DNA of 64,000 nt, taken from the NCBI GenBank assembly GCA_027924645.1, contig BSBN01001750.1, forward strand, positions 1,178,001 to 1,242,000, given 5' to 3'. Below, piece after piece: positions 36,942 through 47,706 of the stretch (positions are counted from its first letter, which is position 1; every line of letters starts with the position of its first letter). The translations under genes were made by a program, and so were the position numbers. Source of the stretch: Cunninghamia lanceolata. Its lineage: Eukaryota; Streptophyta; Pinopsida; Cupressales; Cupressaceae. The notes under the pieces were generated by a model. That model did not search any database and was not told where the DNA came from. It worked only from the letters and a program-made list of their open reading frames with translations.

Positions 36942-38078
36942 TGTTGGCAAGAGACACTATGTGGCTTCATGAGTGTTGTCATTGATGGCAACAAAGTCTA
37001 TTCCACACATCCGCAGCACATAGTATGCCTATATCGGAAGTCAAATTGAAGATTGTTTTGGTCTGGTGAACAAGAACAGAGCATGTAATTCTGACAATCA
37101 GGTCTGGATCTCTCAGATGGTGTAACTCAGCAAGTTGCGGATTTGGACAAGTCAAGAGGAATATCATGACTACTATATTCCAGAGATTGAGCCTCCAGTG
37201 ATAAAACATGGAAAAGATATGAGCATCTAAGTGTTGGGTTCCAGACAGGCAGAGCAGACTGAGGAAGAACTGATCGGCAGAGTATCAGACTTCAATCCGA
37301 ATGAGTAATTGATGTTGATCAAGCTATTTGAGGGATCATACAATGTTGGCCGACATGATTGATGACTTCAATGTCTATGTTTTTGATACACATCACAAAT
37401 CAAGCTTGGATTCAACCGAAAGATCAGTAATTTGTAAATATCTTGAGTATTCTAGTTGCCGACTAGAAAGTTGTTGAAATCCTTGGTGCAGATATATATA
37501 TACCAGATGGATTCCAGTATGAAGGTGTGTGTGTGTGTGTGTATAGATATGATAAAATAAAGTGCGAAGAAAGGTAGAGATAAGTGAGGGAGCAGCAATA
37601 CAAGTCTGGTAAATGACAGAGCAGTAGCACTACAGTAGAGGAAGAATGAAGTGCATCAGATCAGTATATTGTGCCTAACTGGAACTAAACTCTAGTATTT
37701 GTAGATGCCTCTCATCAATTCAAACACCTGGTTACCTTCTGTAAGTTCTATAGATAGTGAGTCTCTTGAAGCCAGTGTGCCTCTTGTGAGCAGTGTGCTC
37801 GGGCAGTGAGCCTTAATTGGCAAGTGTCATTTTGTACTTCTTATTCTTTTAATAGAGAATACAATCTTGAGTTAGTCACCCTGTGGTTTTTCCCTTAACA
37901 GGGTTTTCCACATAAAAATCCTTGTGTTATGTGTGTTGATTTTATTTCTGTTCTCATGATTATATATGCTTATATGTTTTGATGCTGCACAAAATATAAA
38001 ATAAAAGAAAGTTAAGATAATAGAGATAACTGATTCACCCCCCCCCCCCCCTCTCAGTTATCTGCCTTGTTTCCAACA
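36942..38078 (+). repeat. 5' LTR of element B
   Basis: Starts TGTTGGCAAGAGACAC and ends TTTCCAACA. It contains a (GT)n run at 37,524-37,542 and, near the U5 end, CTGATTCAC followed by about 13 C residues and TCTCAGTTATC (38,030-38,060). Confidence 0.93.
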
Positions 38079-38080
38079 AT

Positions 38081-38096
38081 TGGTATCAAAGCTAAG
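38081..38096 (+). other. primer-binding site of element B
   Basis: TGGTATCAAAGCTAAG two bases after the 5' LTR; matches the initiator tRNA-Met core with one change. Confidence 0.85.
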
Positions 38097-38143
38097 TTCC
38101 TCTAAACAGAGCCTAACAGCTTGAGGAAGATCTGGGAATCTCA

Positions 38144-39326
38144 ATGGATATGTATGGTATGAAGGAACAACTTCAGTCTGTCCTAGATGATCTTGAACAA
38201 TCTCACTCTGACGTCAATAACTTGAGAGAAAGACTCAAACAAGCTAATGATTTCATAAATGAGCTAAAAGAAAAACTAAGTATCTCTGTGACAAAAGAGC
38301 AAGGAACTACTTCAAAAATTAGCAAGTCAGAGTGAAGCCAATGATACTAATGAATATCTGAATGAGAAAAACAAGCTATGTGAGAAGCTATCAAAAGAGG
38401 TCATTATGGTAAGGCATGAGATGGAATCAGGGGTTATGAGATTCACCCAAGAAATTGAAGAGAAAAGGAAAATTGAAGATAATCTAAAACAATCCCTCAA
38501 GGAGAAGACAAAGGACTGCCACAAAATGGACAGAATAATCAGCCATCTTGAATTTGATCTTGAAGAAGCTAGAGATAATGAAGAACAACTTGAGAATCAG
38601 ATAGACACTCTTAAACAAGATCTTCAAACAGCAAATGAATACAAAGAGAAATTCAAAATAAGCTCAGCTCAACTTGAAGTTCTTCTTGAAAGCCAAAAGA
38701 GGGTAGATGACAAGCGTGGCTTGGGCTATGAGAAAGGTGAAATCTCCGGATCCAGTCAGAAGAACTTTGGATTAGAAAATCAAAGAAACGGGCCTAGAAG
38801 ACCTCTGGTAAGGTAACCAAATGCTCAAAGATATCCATCCTTCAATGGATACTGCTCCAATTGCAACAACTTTAGTCATAAAGCAACTCAGTGCAGAAGG
38901 AGAATGAATCAGACTAATCCATCCTTTTCTGGACAATGTTTCAACTGCAAAAGGTTTGGTCACAAATCTCATGAATGCATAAATATGCAAATAAGCACTT
39001 CATTCAATGGTAGATGTTTTACATGCAATAGAATGGGACATATGGCTAATCAATACAGATCAAGAGGATATCAGTCAAATATGCAAAGAAATGTTGTTTG
39101 TTACAATTGCAATAGATCCGGTCATATTGCCAAATTCTACATAAGCAAAAATCAGGATAAAAAGGGTCCGGTGCATCATAATCAAAAACAAGATAAGGGA
39201 AAAGGCAAAGTGAATGCGGATGAAGTTCAAAGGGAGATTAGCAAGATTTGGGTGAAGAAGAGTAAAGAAAATGTTGGGGATGGATCCGTACCGGAATCTG
39301 GTGTTGATATTCCTTCCGGAAACTAA
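38144..39326 (+). pseudogene. gag-like ORF of element B: coiled coil plus four zinc knuckles
   Basis: The ATG at 38,144 starts a long Glu/Lys/Leu coiled coil (residues ~1-190), followed by a GLGYEKGE linker as in element A. Zinc knuckles follow at 38,850 (CSNCNNFSHKATQC), 38,940 (CFNCKRFGHKSHEC), 39,015 (CFTCNRMGHMANQY) and 39,100 (CYNCNRSGHIAKFY), then a basic tail ending at the TAA at 39,324. No capsid domain lies before the coiled coil. Knuckles 3 and 4 have Tyr at the last ligand position, shared with element A. Breaks: a frameshift near 38,335 and an in-frame TAA at 38,814. Without them it would be about 394 codons. Likely role, by analogy with copia Gag, is RNA binding and packaging. 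Confidence 0.78.
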
Positions 39327-39960
39327 ACAGATGAGATCTGGCTCAGGGGGAGTCCCAAAGAAAAATAAATTCCCCCAGCCAATCAATTGGTGCCTAAATT
39401 TGGCACATGGAATGTTGCAGATTAAAGGGTTCTCAGAAAAATATCTAAATAACCCTCAGTAAAAATATGAAAGATCCGCATGGAGTTCTGCAAGAGTTTA
39501 ATCATCCAAGATTGATCCGGTTTGACAGCCATCCAATAAAGCAGGATTTTCACAGACATATTCGATATGATTCAAAATTGAAATGCTTTGATCTGCGGAT
39601 CCATGGCATGATTGGAGAAAAGAAGATACATTGTCAATCCTCACTGAAAATGATTCTAAGTGCAACATAGTGATTCGAAAAGATTTCTCTCAAAACAGGG
39701 CAACCGGATAACTTACGTTGTGCATTTATTGCAAAAGGAAATTAGGGTTTGTGCAAGAATAAAAGGGTTCTTTCACTCATCATTTGCACATTTGCATTCG
39801 AGAAGAAGAAAAGAAGAGCTCTGCATCAAGTTTCTACAACTCTCTCAAAGATCAACTACAAATCTAATTCAACCAGCGATTTGCTCCAGCTCTTATTTCA
39901 AACCCTAAAGCGTAAAAAGGTACTTCCATTTTGAAAATCTCTCTCTGAATCTTTTGCAAA
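39327..39960 (+). other. spacer between gag-like ORF and ORF2 of element B
   Basis: About 630 bases with several short overlapping ORFs and no motif. It begins with a GGGGGAGT tract as in element A and ends shortly before the ORF2 start. How ORF2 would be translated (own promoter, splicing, re-initiation) cannot be seen. Confidence 0.5.
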
Positions 39961-42900
39961 ATGGCTGCTCCAATGGTTGTTAAGATCACTGATAGGCCAC
40001 GCCTAAAATTCAAGAAACACCCCTACAAATCCCTAGAAGTTGATCCTTTAGGCACTTTTTCTAGCATTCCGCATGGGGTATTGCACGTAGAAGATGTTAG
40101 GGTCTACATCCACACCAACATTGAGGAATTTGGAGAATCTAAGTTGATGGACATCTATCATAAACAGTTAATAGATGAAAGTTTTGAACTCAAACCTCAA
40201 TACAGGGCCCTCCGGGATAAGCACTTCGGACATTGCATCCACTTTCCCTGTTTTGCAGAAGATGATTGGGTCTGGTATGTCCTTAGCAGAATGCATGATA
40301 ATTTCATGTGGTTAATGAAGCCCTTCAAGATAACAAAAGATGTCATTAGGGTAGTAACTAGATTGCACTCATTTGGTGGGTTACCTGCCCTCAAATCTGT
40401 CAAGAACCAGAAAGTAACTGAAGCTACCAAATCTAAGTTTGACAAGAGAGCTATGACCATAGATGACATCACAGATCCGGATGTCAAATTTGCCTCAATG
40501 ATAATTGGGTATAAGATCTATCATTCTAGCAGGGAGAATTCTATGTCTGAGACTGCAATATATGCAGCATATCAGATGTTGAGGGAAAATGCAGACTATG
40601 ATCTATGTGATCTTCTTTTAAACCAACTATTAGAAAACCTGCAGAAGATCAAGAAGGATAAGAAGAACTCCTTCAAGTATGGTTGTTTAATACTGTGTCT
40701 ATTCTTCTACTACATGAATGAACTTCCCAGATCAAGTGGTTGGGTTTGGCAAAATGACAAACCAGTTGCAATACAAATTAGAGACTATATGTATGGACTT
40801 GGTGATGCTAAAGCTCAAAGCACAGCACTCTGGGGTTACTTTAAGAACTTCCAAAGCATAATGCAAGCCAGAGAGAGGATACCTCAATCCATAGTTGAGA
40901 AATATAAGGATACAGTGTGTTTTATGGTAGATACTGATCAATGCCTAATGGAGGCAGTTGAGCCCAGAATAGTTTGGATAATGCCAATGGGATACGAGGT
41001 CGATGAGAAAATCTTGGAGCTACATATTCAACACCTGTTGAGCCAGCCTAAGGACCCTGAGGCAGAAAGGTTTGGAACCTTTCAAGAACTAAGTGTAAAA
41101 ATACATGTTGAGCTAAGACAACCGGAGATAAAGAGGAAAGTCAGAAGGGAAGTTGAGGAAATTGCCAAAAGATATGGCATATCAAAAGAGGCAGTAGATG
41201 CAAATAGAGAGAAAATTGAAAGAGCTGAGAAAGAGAAACAAGAAGCAAAGAAAGGAAGTGTTCCAGTAGAAGCCTCCTCTCGGACTAGATCCTCCAAGAG
41301 CTCTACACCTGCCACTCCTAAGAGCTCAAGAGCCACCAAACTGGAAGTCAAGACATCCAGAAAGGGAGAAAAGAGAATGAAAACAAAAGCCACAAGGTCA
41401 TACACAAGTCACAAGGATGATGAAGAAATAGAGTCTGATGAGGAAATTAAGAAAATGAAGAAGAAGAAGAAAACATCTGGGAAATTCTCTGCTGGCAAAA
41501 ACAAAGAAGAAAAAGCAGAAGAATTTGTTGAAAAGCCCACTCTTTCCATTGATGATATCATTAAGGCAGTTAATGTGGATGGGAATCTGCAACCAGTAAC
41601 AGAATTCTATGATGAATACAGTGATACTGACAAAAGGATTCTGGAAGAAGCTACAGTCAGGTATCTAAATATTTACAATAAAGCATTCATTGAAATTATT
41701 TCACTGATTCCCAAAAGTCTAGAGAAGGTACTTGAACTAAGAAAAGAGAATGCAAAAGAAAAAGACCTAGAAATTAGGGAACAAGTAGCAATTTAGCTCT
41801 ATCCTTCTATTACTCCAAAGCAAATGGACATGATCTTTAAGGACTGCAAAGCAAGGATGAATAAACTTATGCTTGGAGAAACTAACCAAGTAGCAAGAGA
41901 AATAAAAGACATCCTCCGGAATGCCTTCAAAAGATTCAATCTTCCTATTGTAGAGGAAACAGATGAAGAACCTTCCACCATGGATGTTGAAGGATTAAAT
42001 GCAGCCAATGAAGAATTTTCTGATAAAAATGTAGAAGGGTCAAAAGAGATAGGTGAAGAGAAGACTAAGGACTTGGATTCCTCTATTCCGGAAGAGGAAG
42101 TTCACGAAGCAATAAATACAGGTAACATCTCTCCTCCGGATCCCACTGCAGACATTACGAATTTTGAAATTGAAGGAGAAGGAAGAAAAGAGGAAAAAGT
42201 GAGTCAAGAAGAGGAGGCAAAGGGAAAAGAAGAAGAACAAACAGAGAAGACCTTTGATGACAGTTCTGAGATCCCAAAAGATAAGAAGACTCAGTCTCCG
42301 GCAAGAGACACTGCAGAGGCAGTGAAGAAATTCTTGAACAAAGAGATGATGGAGATAGATGAACCTAATCTATTTCAAGGACCACTAAATTTTGACTCTC
42401 TCTCTCCAGTCCAGACTATGAAAATAGCATCTTTTGCTTAAGCCAAGGCAAAAGAAAAACTTCTGAAGTCTCACATAGAAGACTGAGCTGTTAGAGATTA
42501 CATCTGGGATGCTGGAGAAGATCATGCCATCTTTTCAAAAGGATCCTTCGACCTCTCCATCTGGTAACTTGAAATCTCTGGTAAATTCTATTAGCACTCA
42601 TTTTGATTCTTTAGAGAAATCAGTAGAAGCAAAGGTCCGGAAGGAGTTTTTGGGAAAAAGATTCACTAAAGTACAGGGACTCATTACTAATGATAGGAGG
42701 ACCTTAGATATTGGGATAAAGAGCCTTGAAAATGCTCTTAAAGATGGTGGGGACATGTACAAATTTTGTCTATCTTGGCCCAAAGTGACAGAGGATATTG
42801 AAAAGAAGGTGAAACAACAAGAAGGTAAACTATCAAGTTTATCTCAGAATTTTGATCCCCTCACTACATCCTTAATGAATTAAGAATGCCAGGCTATTGT

Positions 42901-43186
42901 CATTATAAATGAAATAAAGAGGCTGGACAAAGAAAAGAAGAATATAATCAACAGGATGAGTGAACTCAGAGGGATAATTATCCCTAAGTTAGAGGCAATA
43001 CATGAGGCCTTAACAGATGCTCAGACCACAGCCCAGACCAGTGATCCGGTAGATCTAAGAAGGGCAAAAGCATATGCATTTTTGTTGAGTGGTCACATCT
43101 CCATTTTGGACAGAATGAAGTAGAGCTGGGCCACAGAGTTTGTACAGTTGAAGGCCACTTTTGCGGATATACTTAAGTATATGTAA
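39961..43186 (+). pseudogene. ORF2 of element B: large protein of unknown function replacing pol
   Basis: The ATG at 39,961 opens 611 codons, then a TAG at 41,794. The same frame continues to a TAA at 42,439, shifts by one base near 42,475, passes a TAA at 42,881 and ends at the TAA at 43,184, about 1,075 codons in all. Residues 1-360 look folded (HPYKSLEVDPLGTF, YVLSRMHDNFMW, LKSVKN, KFDKRAM, hydrophobic LILCLFFYYM, TALWGYFKNF, ARERIP). Residues ~380-900 are Lys/Glu/Ser-rich and probably disordered with nuclear-signal-like KKMKKKKK. The C-terminus is helical (FCLSWPKVTEDI, then a coiled coil). No enzyme motif found. Alignment with element A shows conserved words across divergent codons. Could be an accessory or envelope-like retroelement protein; unproven. 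Confidence 0.75.
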
Positions 43187-43415
43187 GTATAACATGTATA
43201 TATACTTATGCGGCCATGTATAGGTTAATTTTTGTAAATTTAGGTGTGCAAATTCCACCATTTCCCATTGATGTCAAAGGGGGAGTGAGGAGCAGTGAAA
43301 AATGTGGAATCCAACTAAGGGGGAGCTCTGCTAAAACAGTGTACAAGACAGAGCATCAACCAAGGGGGAGTTTGCTGCGACACTTAGTCATTTTTCACTA
43401 AGTGTTGCCATCAAT

Positions 43416-43430
43416 GCCAAAGGGGGAGGT
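43416..43430 (+). other. polypurine tract of element B
   Basis: GCCAAAGGGGGAGGT directly before the 3' LTR. Two more GGGGGAG words lie upstream at about 43,280 and 43,365. Confidence 0.8.
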
Positions 43431-44567
43431 TGTTGGCAAGAGACACTATGTGGCTTCATGAGTGTTGTCATTGATGGCAACAAAGTCTATCCCACACATC
43501 CGTAGCACATAGTATGCCTATACCGGAAGTCAGATTGAAGATTGTTTTAGTCCGGTGAATAAGAATAGAGCATATAACAAGGTCCGACAATCAGGTCTGG
43601 ATCTCTCAGATGGTGTAACTCAGCAAGTTGCGGACTTGGACAAGTCAAGAGGAATATCATGACTACTATATTCTAGAGATTGAGCCTCCGATGATAAAAA
43701 CATGGAAAAGATATGAGCATCTGAGTGTTGGGTTCCAGACAGGCACAGCAGACTGAGGAAGAACTGACCAGCAGAGTATCAGACTTCAATCCGGATGAGT
43801 AATTGATGTTGATCAAGCTATTTGAGGGATCATATAATGTTGGCCAACATGATTGATGACTTCAATGCCTATGTTTTTGATACGCATCACAAATCAAGCA
43901 TGGATTCAGCCAACAGATCAGTAATTTGTAAATATCTTGAGTATTCTGGTTGCCGACTAGAAAGTTGTTGAAATCCTTGGTGCAGATATATATACCAGAT
44001 GGATTCCAGTATGAAGGTGTGTGTGTGTGTGTACAAATATGATAAAATAAAGTGCGAAGAAAGGCAGAGATAAGTGAGGAAGTAGCAATACAAGTTCGGT
44101 ATGTGACAGAGTAGCAGCACTAGAGCAGAGGAAGAATGAAGTGCATCAGATTAGTATATTGTGCCTAACCAGAATTGAACTCTAGCATTTGTAGATGTCT
44201 CTCATCAGTTCAAACCCCTGGTTACCTTCTATAAGTTCTGTAGACAGTGAGTCTCTTGTAGGCAGTGTGCCTCTTGTGAGCAGTGTGCTCGGGCAATGAG
44301 CCCTAATTGGCAAGTGTCATTTTGTACTTCTTATTCTTTTAATAGAGATACAATCTTAGGTTAGTCACCCCATGGTTTTTCCCTTAACAAGGATTTCCAC
44401 GTAAAAATCATTTTGTTATGTGTTGATTTTATTTTTGTTCTCATGATTATATATGCTTATATGTTTTGATGCTGCACAAATTATAAAAGAAGAAAAGAAA
44501 GTTAAGCTAATAGAGATAACTGATTCACCCCCCCCCCCCCTCTCAGTTATTTGCCTTGTTTTCAACA
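43431..44567 (+). repeat. 3' LTR of element B
   Basis: 1,137 bases, same ends as the 5' LTR (end reads TTTTCAACA). The (GT)n run at 44,017-44,032 is slightly shorter than in its partner. Confidence 0.93.
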
Positions 44568-44572
44568 GTGCT

Positions 44573-46300
44573 TCCATAGCATGAATATTTGTAAGTAAAT
44601 GATATGTTTCGTTGATCCTTTAAAAACGTTCTTCAACATAAGTTGAAAAACCTTCTAGAGAATACTCTGGCTTGACAACATATCCAACTCAAAGTTCATA
44701 ATAAACAGAGAGATTCATCTAACATGGGATTGGTTTACAACTCCTTAGACACACAAGATCCATGACCCAAAACATTTTTTTGTCTCAAGGGAAATACTGC
44801 ACCCAAACAAATGATTAAGGATGCCAAAGCCCAAAATTCAACACTTCATCATGGACTTGGCGGAATGAACACCAAATTGCTCAAGTTCCTCTAGCACATA
44901 TTTAACTAGTTTAGCCCAAACTTGTAGTCCTTCCCATATTTAGAGGGTTGAATTTTGTTTGTTAACAATTGTCTTGGCTAGACACCACTTGTAATATTCT
45001 GTGCTTGAGATTCATGTGGAGATCATGTGGTCTACATATTTTGTAGGAATAAGTGTTCGTAGGTGTTCGCTATTATTGGTTCTACAATTGTGATTCTATT
45101 TTTTTTAAGGTATGAAATGATAATAAATTTTGGTTGGTGTTTATTCTATGTGCACAAGCATCATATACCCAAATTTCTAGAGTGCAATACATGCTTAATA
45201 TCACCAATGTATTCAATGTCCAATCTAAGTATGATAGACTATAATATGTTAATTTTCGACTTGGCATGCCTACCATACAATGATATCAGCATTAGTATGA
45301 TATAAGACATGTTTATGCTGACATTTGTAGTCATAACAAACAACTCCTAAATCAGGGCATCCAAACAGTTTGGTGATTTTATTTTGCATTTCAATTCCCG
45401 TGATTTCAACTCCCTACACAAGTAGACTTACTTCTGAATCCATGTCTAAACCAAAAAAAATCACTTGTCCCAATTTTGCATTTTTTTATTTGTCTTAAAT
45501 TATTTAATTTGTCTTGATTTGTTTCATAACCGTTACTGGTTTTCCTAAGCACTTCAATTAAAAAGGATCCAAGGATTGTGGAGGCACCTTGGTTTAGGGG
45601 AGCTTAATAAGTTGCAAATGTTGGTGTCAAAAAAGGATCTACATACTCACACTGTCATGACCATCGTCATTATTGATTGGAAGTTTTTGTTTTTTATTAT
45701 GAGTAAACATTTTTTACTGGAGCTATGAACCAGAAAGAAGAGTTTTGAAAGGGCCCCTCTTTTACAAAGACAAGACAAGAAGCATCAAAGACACTCAAAT
45801 AGTACCATGGAACAACAGCACAAAATAGACTAAGCAAAGACAGCAAACTAGCAGTCCCCAGACAGCAAAAGTTTTTGTAAATACAACAAAAGACAAACAT
45901 TATTCTTAGGATGGTTCTACTAAAGTGGCAAGGTGACAAAAGGTATTAACTAGTTTAAGTCTTATAATACCAAATCTTACAATTATTTAGTGTTATAAAT
46001 AAATGCACATAACAATTTCTGTGGTTGATATGCATCAGTGCTTTTTTTTAAGGATTTTCTAGTTTTCAGCTTTAAAAGAACATAAAAACATAGGCCCAAG
46101 ATCCAAAAAGTAGTTTCTCTAACTGGATAAGATGAGAAGATCCAAAGAAGAGAGAAATAAATGAGGTCACTTAGATTTTCCTCTGTAATATCAATTTAGA
46201 TTTAAAAATTAAAAATCTCCATAACATCTTCAATTGAGGTTTCAAGGTTTTGATTGCACTATTGCATTTTAGTGGATAATTCTGCACGTAACTACCCATC
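44573..46300. other. unassigned sequence between B and the LINE
   Basis: About 1.7 kb with no supportable gene. Scattered readings near 44,640-45,300 have a copia-like flavour (phrases on the minus strand resembling the RT/RNase H region), but nothing definite. A 15-bp sequence at 46,267-46,281 is the inverse of 54,829-54,843 across the LINE. Confidence 0.3.
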
Positions 46301-46461
46301 AACTTAGTCTAGTTGTAACTTGTTTCAAAATGGTTATGTTTTTGCTCTCGCCGACCTCTACTTCCCAACCATTGCAGATTAGATTTATGCCACTCCCTGC
46401 CCCTATTGGCAGTGTGACTACTGTTATTGGTGACGACTTTACTTCCTCCTAGTTGCCTATC

Positions 46462-47706
46462 TGTTTAATGGGAAAAGAGGAAGAATGGTGGTTGTATGGG
46501 GGGGTTTAGTTTGAATCCTCCTTTCCACTAAACATTCTAAGGGCTTTTCAACCAAGTGATTCTCCTATCGAGAGGAGAGTCATCTATCAGATTGGGTTGC
46601 CACTTTGTTTGCTGGGAAATTCAGAAGTTATCACACAATGTTGCTAATTAATGCTCTTATGCTCTTGAAACCCTAATTTAAGCAAAACAGTAAATAAATC
46701 TGCAAATTACGACTGATGCTGCTGGAATTAGACAAAGGGCAGAGAACCTTAACTCATTGTTTTTTGCAGTCTAGAAAACGGAAATGTCGGGGACAATGGT
46801 GATGGCGCCCTAGTCTAAGGTACAGGTTTTCCCGTGGATTCCTGATCTCTTTCCGACACTAATTTTTGTTGTATCTTTAGTTTCCGTCAAAACTGATGCG
46901 AAGGACAATAGTGATGGTACCCTAGTCCAAGCAGGCTCCTCCTTTGGGATCTAGAATCTCCACAGTGTCCACCTGCTCCCTACAACTCCACTTCTTCCGC
47001 TTTCGCAAGTTGTAACCTGCAATCACAAGAAGTGTGGGAGGGGGTTGTGGTGTTTAGAGGCTTGCCTTAGTCAAGCCCCGGAGAGACATTCAAATTTTTC
47101 GAACACCATTGTCAGAGAGAGAGTGCATATCCTTGTGGGATAGAGGCAAAAATGTAAATGATAATGATGATAAAACACAATGTCACCTTGATGATGAAGC
47201 TCTCATGGAAGGAAGATGCTCTTCAATGCCATGAGGAGGAGATGGAATCCAACCTGCAAAAACAAACACAATAACAATGCTATGCTATGCAACACAATGA
47301 AGGCCTTGATCACTTTAACATAAGCTCATGAATCACAATGTCCATCTAGTTTGCAAATAATAACCTAAACATGCTTATATATGCAACTACTAAGATTCCC
47401 GCCAAGAGTTTCGTAATTAAAACTTATGATGTCAGCCTGGGACCAAAATAATGGTCACAAACCTGACATTTGAATTTAGGGCAGACCCAAAATAGGGCTG
47501 GACTAGGGCGCTAGCGCCCTTGTCCACCCCCCTGTCTTTGTTCCGGGATCATTAAATTAGGACCCCCTAGGTCCTAATTGTCACAAAACCTAAGGGTTTT
47601 CTCATCGGGAGTCTGAATTATTATGCAAGATGCTCTAAATGCAATCTAAAGACTCGGAAGCAAAACCTTAAAAGGAAAAAGCCCCCAAGGGTGCATTTTT
47701 CTGACA
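46462..47706 (-). repeat. 3' LTR of element F
   Basis: 1,245 bases, plus-strand ends TGTTTAATGGG and TTTCTGACA. Matches 51,758-53,011 closely; small indels such as GATGTCACC at 52,464 account for the length difference. Confidence 0.9.

Larger units (their letters stand above)
36942..44567 (+). mobile_element. element B: complete pol-less LTR retrotransposon
   Basis: Equal-length LTRs (36,942-38,078 and 43,431-44,567, each 1,137 bp) are flanked by a perfect duplication GTGCT (36,937-36,941 and 44,568-44,572). In order: 5' LTR, primer site, gag-like ORF, spacer, ORF2, polypurine tract, 3' LTR; total 7,626 bp with no nested insertion. There is no protease, RT, RNase H or integrase anywhere between the LTRs. 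Eight differences in the first ~140 LTR bases, mostly C/T or G/A changes, show that the insertion is not recent. It is related to element A in both ORFs and in the U5 end of its LTR, not in the rest of the LTR. Confidence 0.92.

Noticed and set aside
44640..45330. Possible copia RT fragment on the minus strand
   Set aside because: A few phrases look copia-like, but no motif (YVDD, DADWAG) could be found, so not listed as a gene.
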